Made by a program: the position numbers and the translations under genes. A stretch of DNA of 63,468 nucleotides from Gnetum montanum (taxonomy: Eukaryota; Streptophyta; Gnetopsida; Gnetales; Gnetaceae). The stretch spans positions 84,282 to 147,749 of the forward strand of contig MNCI01004839.1 in the NCBI GenBank assembly GCA_015680685.1, read 5' to 3'. The notes under the pieces are model-generated. The model was not told the DNA's origin and ran no database searches. It saw only the letters and a list, made by a program, of their open reading frames with translations. Below, piece by piece: positions 60,030 through 63,468 of this stretch. Every line of letters starts with the position of its first letter. The stretch's first letter is position 1.

Positions 60030-61920
60030 ATGTTTCTCTCACAAGACTATGATAACACAATAACCAAGAAGGCAATTCATTAGAGAACCAACGAATTATA
60101 CAATGATGAAGATGAAGTTTGGAGTACCCAATTTGATGTAGGGGTTTCCTATGAACATAAACAAAGACAACATCATCACAACTCATGAATGCATAACATA
60201 CCTAGTGACGATGAACCCCTACTGGCCACTACAAGCCTAACAGAAATACAAGAGGCTGTTCAAATATCCCATAGGCACCGCAAGGAGAGTCTTCTACCCA
60301 AGCTCGATTTGAACAACTTTCCTAAGTTTTCGGGAGGCTATGAATTAGATTCGCAACATCATCTACAAACCTTCCATGATGCTTGTGTATGGAATAATAT
60401 TAATAATGGATGGCAAAAACTTAAGCTCTTTCTTATGACACTCGTTCGCCAAGAAAAAGTATGGTATAGGTCTTTAAAACCAAGATCAATTCGACATTGG
60501 CCAACAATGGTAGAGCTCTTCAATGAAAGATATCACACTTATGCAAGAGTGTCATCCTTGAGGAAACAAATCCAAGAGTGGAAACAAGCACAACATGAAC
60601 CCTTGGACATGGCCTTAGAAAGATACTATGCATTTTTAAACAACTGCCCAGGCCATGAGTTCTCTGAGGAAAGGCTAATGTACCATATCATAGATGGGCT
60701 CTGTAATGAAACAAGGGAAACCCTAGGGATGTATGCTCGAGCTCAACTATATGAGCTACGGACCCACCAATTTTAAGAGCTTATTAAGTGGGTGGCAAAA
60801 GAAGAAGGAGAAATGGCTAAATGGGAGAATGTTGAAAGTTCTCAATAGGCCCAAAAGTCAACAAGGGCCCATGATTATGAAGAAAATAAATCAACTCACT
60901 GCAAGGAGGTGGAACCATCTTTGCCAATACTACAATAATTAGATGAAATTGAGGCAAAGATCAATAAGATGATGGAATGGATGCATAAAAAATGCAAAGA
61001 ATATGCCAACATTATTGGAGGTAGAGTCATGACGAACCAAGAAGCAGGACAAAATACCCTTAGAAAATTAGAAAGAAGGGTTGAAAAAAATAAGAGCTCA
61101 ACTACCAATCATCTGTATCAATGTAACATTTTCCTATACAATCACCCCAAGGGTCAATGTCCAATCTTGTTACATTTACAGGAGCATTGAGGAAGAGCGT
61201 TACATCTAAAGTTTGTACAGAGATACCGTGTTCGATCATAGTGGCAACAATCCTAGTCGTGGGGGAGGCCATCCCCAAACTGGCTACACCCTTCATACCA
61301 TCTGAACCTAAGTGCTTATCAAGTTCAACATCCTATTTTCCCAACTAAGTCAACATCTTCTATCTCACCACATTATTATATTCTCCTCAATACTATCAAC
61401 CCACATCCTCTCCAATAGGACCACCACCTTGTGTACATTACACTTCTCAATTTCAACATTTTCATCCTTCACCTCCTTCTACATCACCACCAAGTGTTCC
61501 AGAAGGGTTTGCACCATAGCATCAATCCACGAATGTTACTTGTGCTTCTACTATCAACAGTAGTGGAAACCCTTTATAGCATCGAAGGCATCCCTTCTTT
61601 AAACATGATCGTAAGAAGGGACAACATAGTTCCAAGCCCACTATATCCTCCAACCTAGCACAAGTCCAACACTGTGGTGCATCTTCCTCACAAATCCAAT
61701 GCCTCATGTTACTTTCTCAGGGCCACCAATCAATACTCCAACAACCATAGATCCCAATGAATATTGTCATGTAGGGATACATATCAATCCTTGCATACCA
61801 TCTTACTGTCCCAAGTACCATAGTGGGTCAACTCCTTATAAATTAACCACATCTTATAACTTGCCCTACTATGCCAACTCTAATCAAGTGTGTGAACCCC
61901 AATGGGGTAAGTATGACTGA
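60030..61920 (+). pseudogene. Gag of element C
   Basis: From ATG at 60030 (MFLSQDYDN), colinear with B gag. The capsid core is open over 195 codons (60189-60776: DEPLLATTSLTEIQEAVQIS, FPKFSGGYELDSQ, ELFNERYHTYARVSSLRKQI, EERLMYHIIDGL). The coiled segment (EIEAKINKMMEWMHKKCK) and knuckle (CNIFLYNHPKGQC, second Cys changed to Phe) follow at about 60950-61170. One or more frameshifts occur between 61190 and 61700, then the Pro/His/Tyr-rich tail ends at WGKYD and stop at 61918-61920. Non-functional as it stands. Confidence 0.87.
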
Positions 61921-63371
61921 GTCCCAATATTTCCAACATGCAAGGATCCCAATTCTTCATTTATTAATCCTAGCCATACTCAACCGTTTAGTTATGGGGG
62001 ATATCCCACATTCTAATAACAAGAAGAATTAATAAATATTTTTCATTTTCTTTAATTTTGAAATTTTGGTTTTTCATTTTTTCACTTTTCAACTTATTGT
62101 TTGATCTTTTTGCCATTTTATCTTTTTATATTTTTATAAGTAATTTCATCTAGGAATAAAACACTCATGTGAACTGTTGGTTAAGGTGTTTTATGCTATC
62201 AAGTCTCGGGTGACTAATTATTTGAACAGCGAGCCCACAACATCCATCCATCCATTCAATTAATAAGAGGTTCTACCCTAAGTACAATGATATTCCTAAT
62301 CATTAAAACTTAAAGTAACCTTGTGTTATTGTACCCATAGCAAAGAAGGATGGACTAAGAGGGAATGACTAGGGTGTGACATCAAGGGAACTTGTGAATC
62401 CTCTTTGGTAACATCTATATGAGTTATCATGCAGCTTGGTTGTACTAAGATCCTTGTAGATCTAATGAAAAATTGGAGTAAGAGTAATCAAAAGGCACTC
62501 AACCAGAAAAAAATAATAATAATGCTAATCTAGGGGGTTACACTAGAAAGACATGCACCCATGCCCGAAGGTTGGTAGCTTCTTTGGATTAAGCAATACT
62601 TCATCAAAAAAATGAGTGCCAAAAAGCAAAATCACTTCTCCCTTGAACAAAATGCCAAGTGATCATACGCCTTGCTATCATGATGCTCTCATGGTTGTCC
62701 ATCATTGGATGAAGCAATGTGATGTCACTGATCAGAGGAATGGACTTGGTCCTAATTTTTGAACAATGGGTTAATGACACATTAATCATGCCTTACACTC
62801 AAGATTCATTGTGCCTTGAGTCAGTTACCTCATGTCCCAATCTCTGCAATCCCTTCTACAATTCACCTCATCTTGTTGTTCATGTAATTGGGACTTGTGA
62901 CTTGTGTAGCATTGAATTTATACCTCATCACAGTAGTATTTACATGTGTGTGTTTTGTGAAATTAGTGTAGATTGCATTTACCCCTTCTAGTGCCTTCAG
63001 ACATTTTAAGATGTGGTTACACAAGGGCATTATAGGTTGGAACCTACTTTGGAGAGGACCCACTTGCATAACCCTTGAAATTTGCACTCGTAACACACCT
63101 CCCGCACATCATCTTATACCCTCCAAATATTACCAATGTTCTTCTTTCCCTTATCATTCTTCCCGTTCAAATGTTCCTATGAGCCAACACATGTCCTTTT
63201 TCCTCCTCTTCATGACTTTCATTCTCAAATTTTACACCATTATACTTTTTGTGCCTTTAGGACTAGTTTATATTACCCTGGACCCTTTACATTGACCAAA
63301 ATTCCTTAGTTTATACCTTGGAGTTTCAAAAATTTATAGATTTTTCTAAGCACCCTATGCTCGAAAGACCA
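61921..63371 (+). other. Spacer of element C
   Basis: Homologous to the reverse complement of the B spacer across its length, for example TTGGAGAGGACCCACTTGCAT at 63045. No long frame. The only conserved open stretch is the small frame at 62722-62991. Confidence 0.75.
62722..62991 (+). other. Small conserved frame in the C spacer, about 89 codons
   Basis: MSLIRGMDLVLIFEQWVND... with CPNLCNPFYN, CDLCSIEF and MCVFC. It is the counterpart of 23761-24021 in B and is open in both copies. Could be coding or chance; nothing like a known domain. Confidence 0.35.
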
Positions 63372-63460
63372 AGATATCGAGTCCCCAATATTAAGTCGGT
63401 CGTGATATCGAGTCCCCGCTAGCGGGTACGCAATATCGCGTCCTTAAAATCTATATATGG
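63372..63460 (+). promoter_or_regulatory. Internal U3-like module of element C
   Basis: GATATC at 63373 and 63404, variant CAATATCGCG at 63431, linker GTCCCCGCTAGCGGGTACG, then TATATATGG at 63452-63460 and CTCCCCC at the window end. Iterons then TATA, as in its own LTR (59070-59170). Shared with B (23228-23345), including the GCTAGCGGGTAC linker. Confidence 0.55.
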
Positions 63461-63468
63461 ACTCCCCC

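Larger units (their letters stand above)
59045..63468 (+). mobile_element. Element C: pol-less gypsy element, 5' half, nested in element F
   Basis: 5' LTR, PBS, gag and spacer in the plus direction, colinear with B up to the internal promoter module, where the window ends. The gag stop is followed directly by the spacer (AACCGTTTAGTTATGGGGGATA at about 61980), the same junction as in B, so C also lacks pol. ORF3 and the 3' LTR would lie to the right. Confidence 0.85.

Overview
The window looks like intergenic DNA from a large, repeat-filled plant nuclear genome. It holds decayed Ty3/gypsy LTR retrotransposons of the Athila/Tat type with tRNA-Asp primer-binding sites, plant LINEs, tRNA-derived SINEs, strong CpG decay and AT-rich background. 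A gymnosperm-like genome is plausible, but nothing here proves the species. Only one reading frame looks like a possible host gene: a GC-rich intronless ORF of 153 codons at 4585-5046.

Layout. 1-2299: 5' end of a minus-strand element, E (gag, PBS, LTR), running off the left edge. 2471-6200: four tRNA-derived SINEs, an L1 ORF1 remnant and the GC-rich gene. 6285-44600 is a four-level nest. A LINE (6285-7622, resuming at 44175) is split by minus-strand element D (7623-9663 and 33191-44174). D is split by plus-strand element A (9664-18868 and 29101-33190). A is split by minus-strand element B (18869 to 27810 or 29095). Near-matching 5-bp target duplications support each step. 44687-55850: an L1 remnant, SINEs, an LTR remnant and unassigned AT-rich DNA. 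55990-59044: 5' end of an unrelated gypsy element, F, interrupted by plus-strand element C (59045 to the right edge).

A, B, C, D and E belong to one family. Joined across their insertions, A and D are each about 13 kb with LTR, PBS, gag, pol, spacer, ORF3, PPT and LTR. B and C keep gag and the spacer (and in B, ORF3) but lack protease, reverse transcriptase, RNase H and integrase. They share the same gag-spacer junction, so they look like a pol-less lineage that multiplied by borrowing pol from relatives such as A, D or E.

The most interesting signal is in the spacer before ORF3. In A, B, C and D it carries a small copy of an LTR U3: short palindromic iterons followed by a TATA box, about 430-510 bp before the ORF3 start where that start is visible. 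The iteron type in the spacer matches the LTR type of the same element or its close relative (GATATC in B and C, ATCGAT-like in A and in D/E). This suggests an internal promoter for ORF3 that evolves in step with the LTR. ORF3 itself is a single 951-codon frame in B, broken only by point stop codons. It has an N-terminal domain like the plant transposon-protein domain of Athila-type elements, a long coiled-coil-rich middle and a conserved Trp-containing C-terminus.
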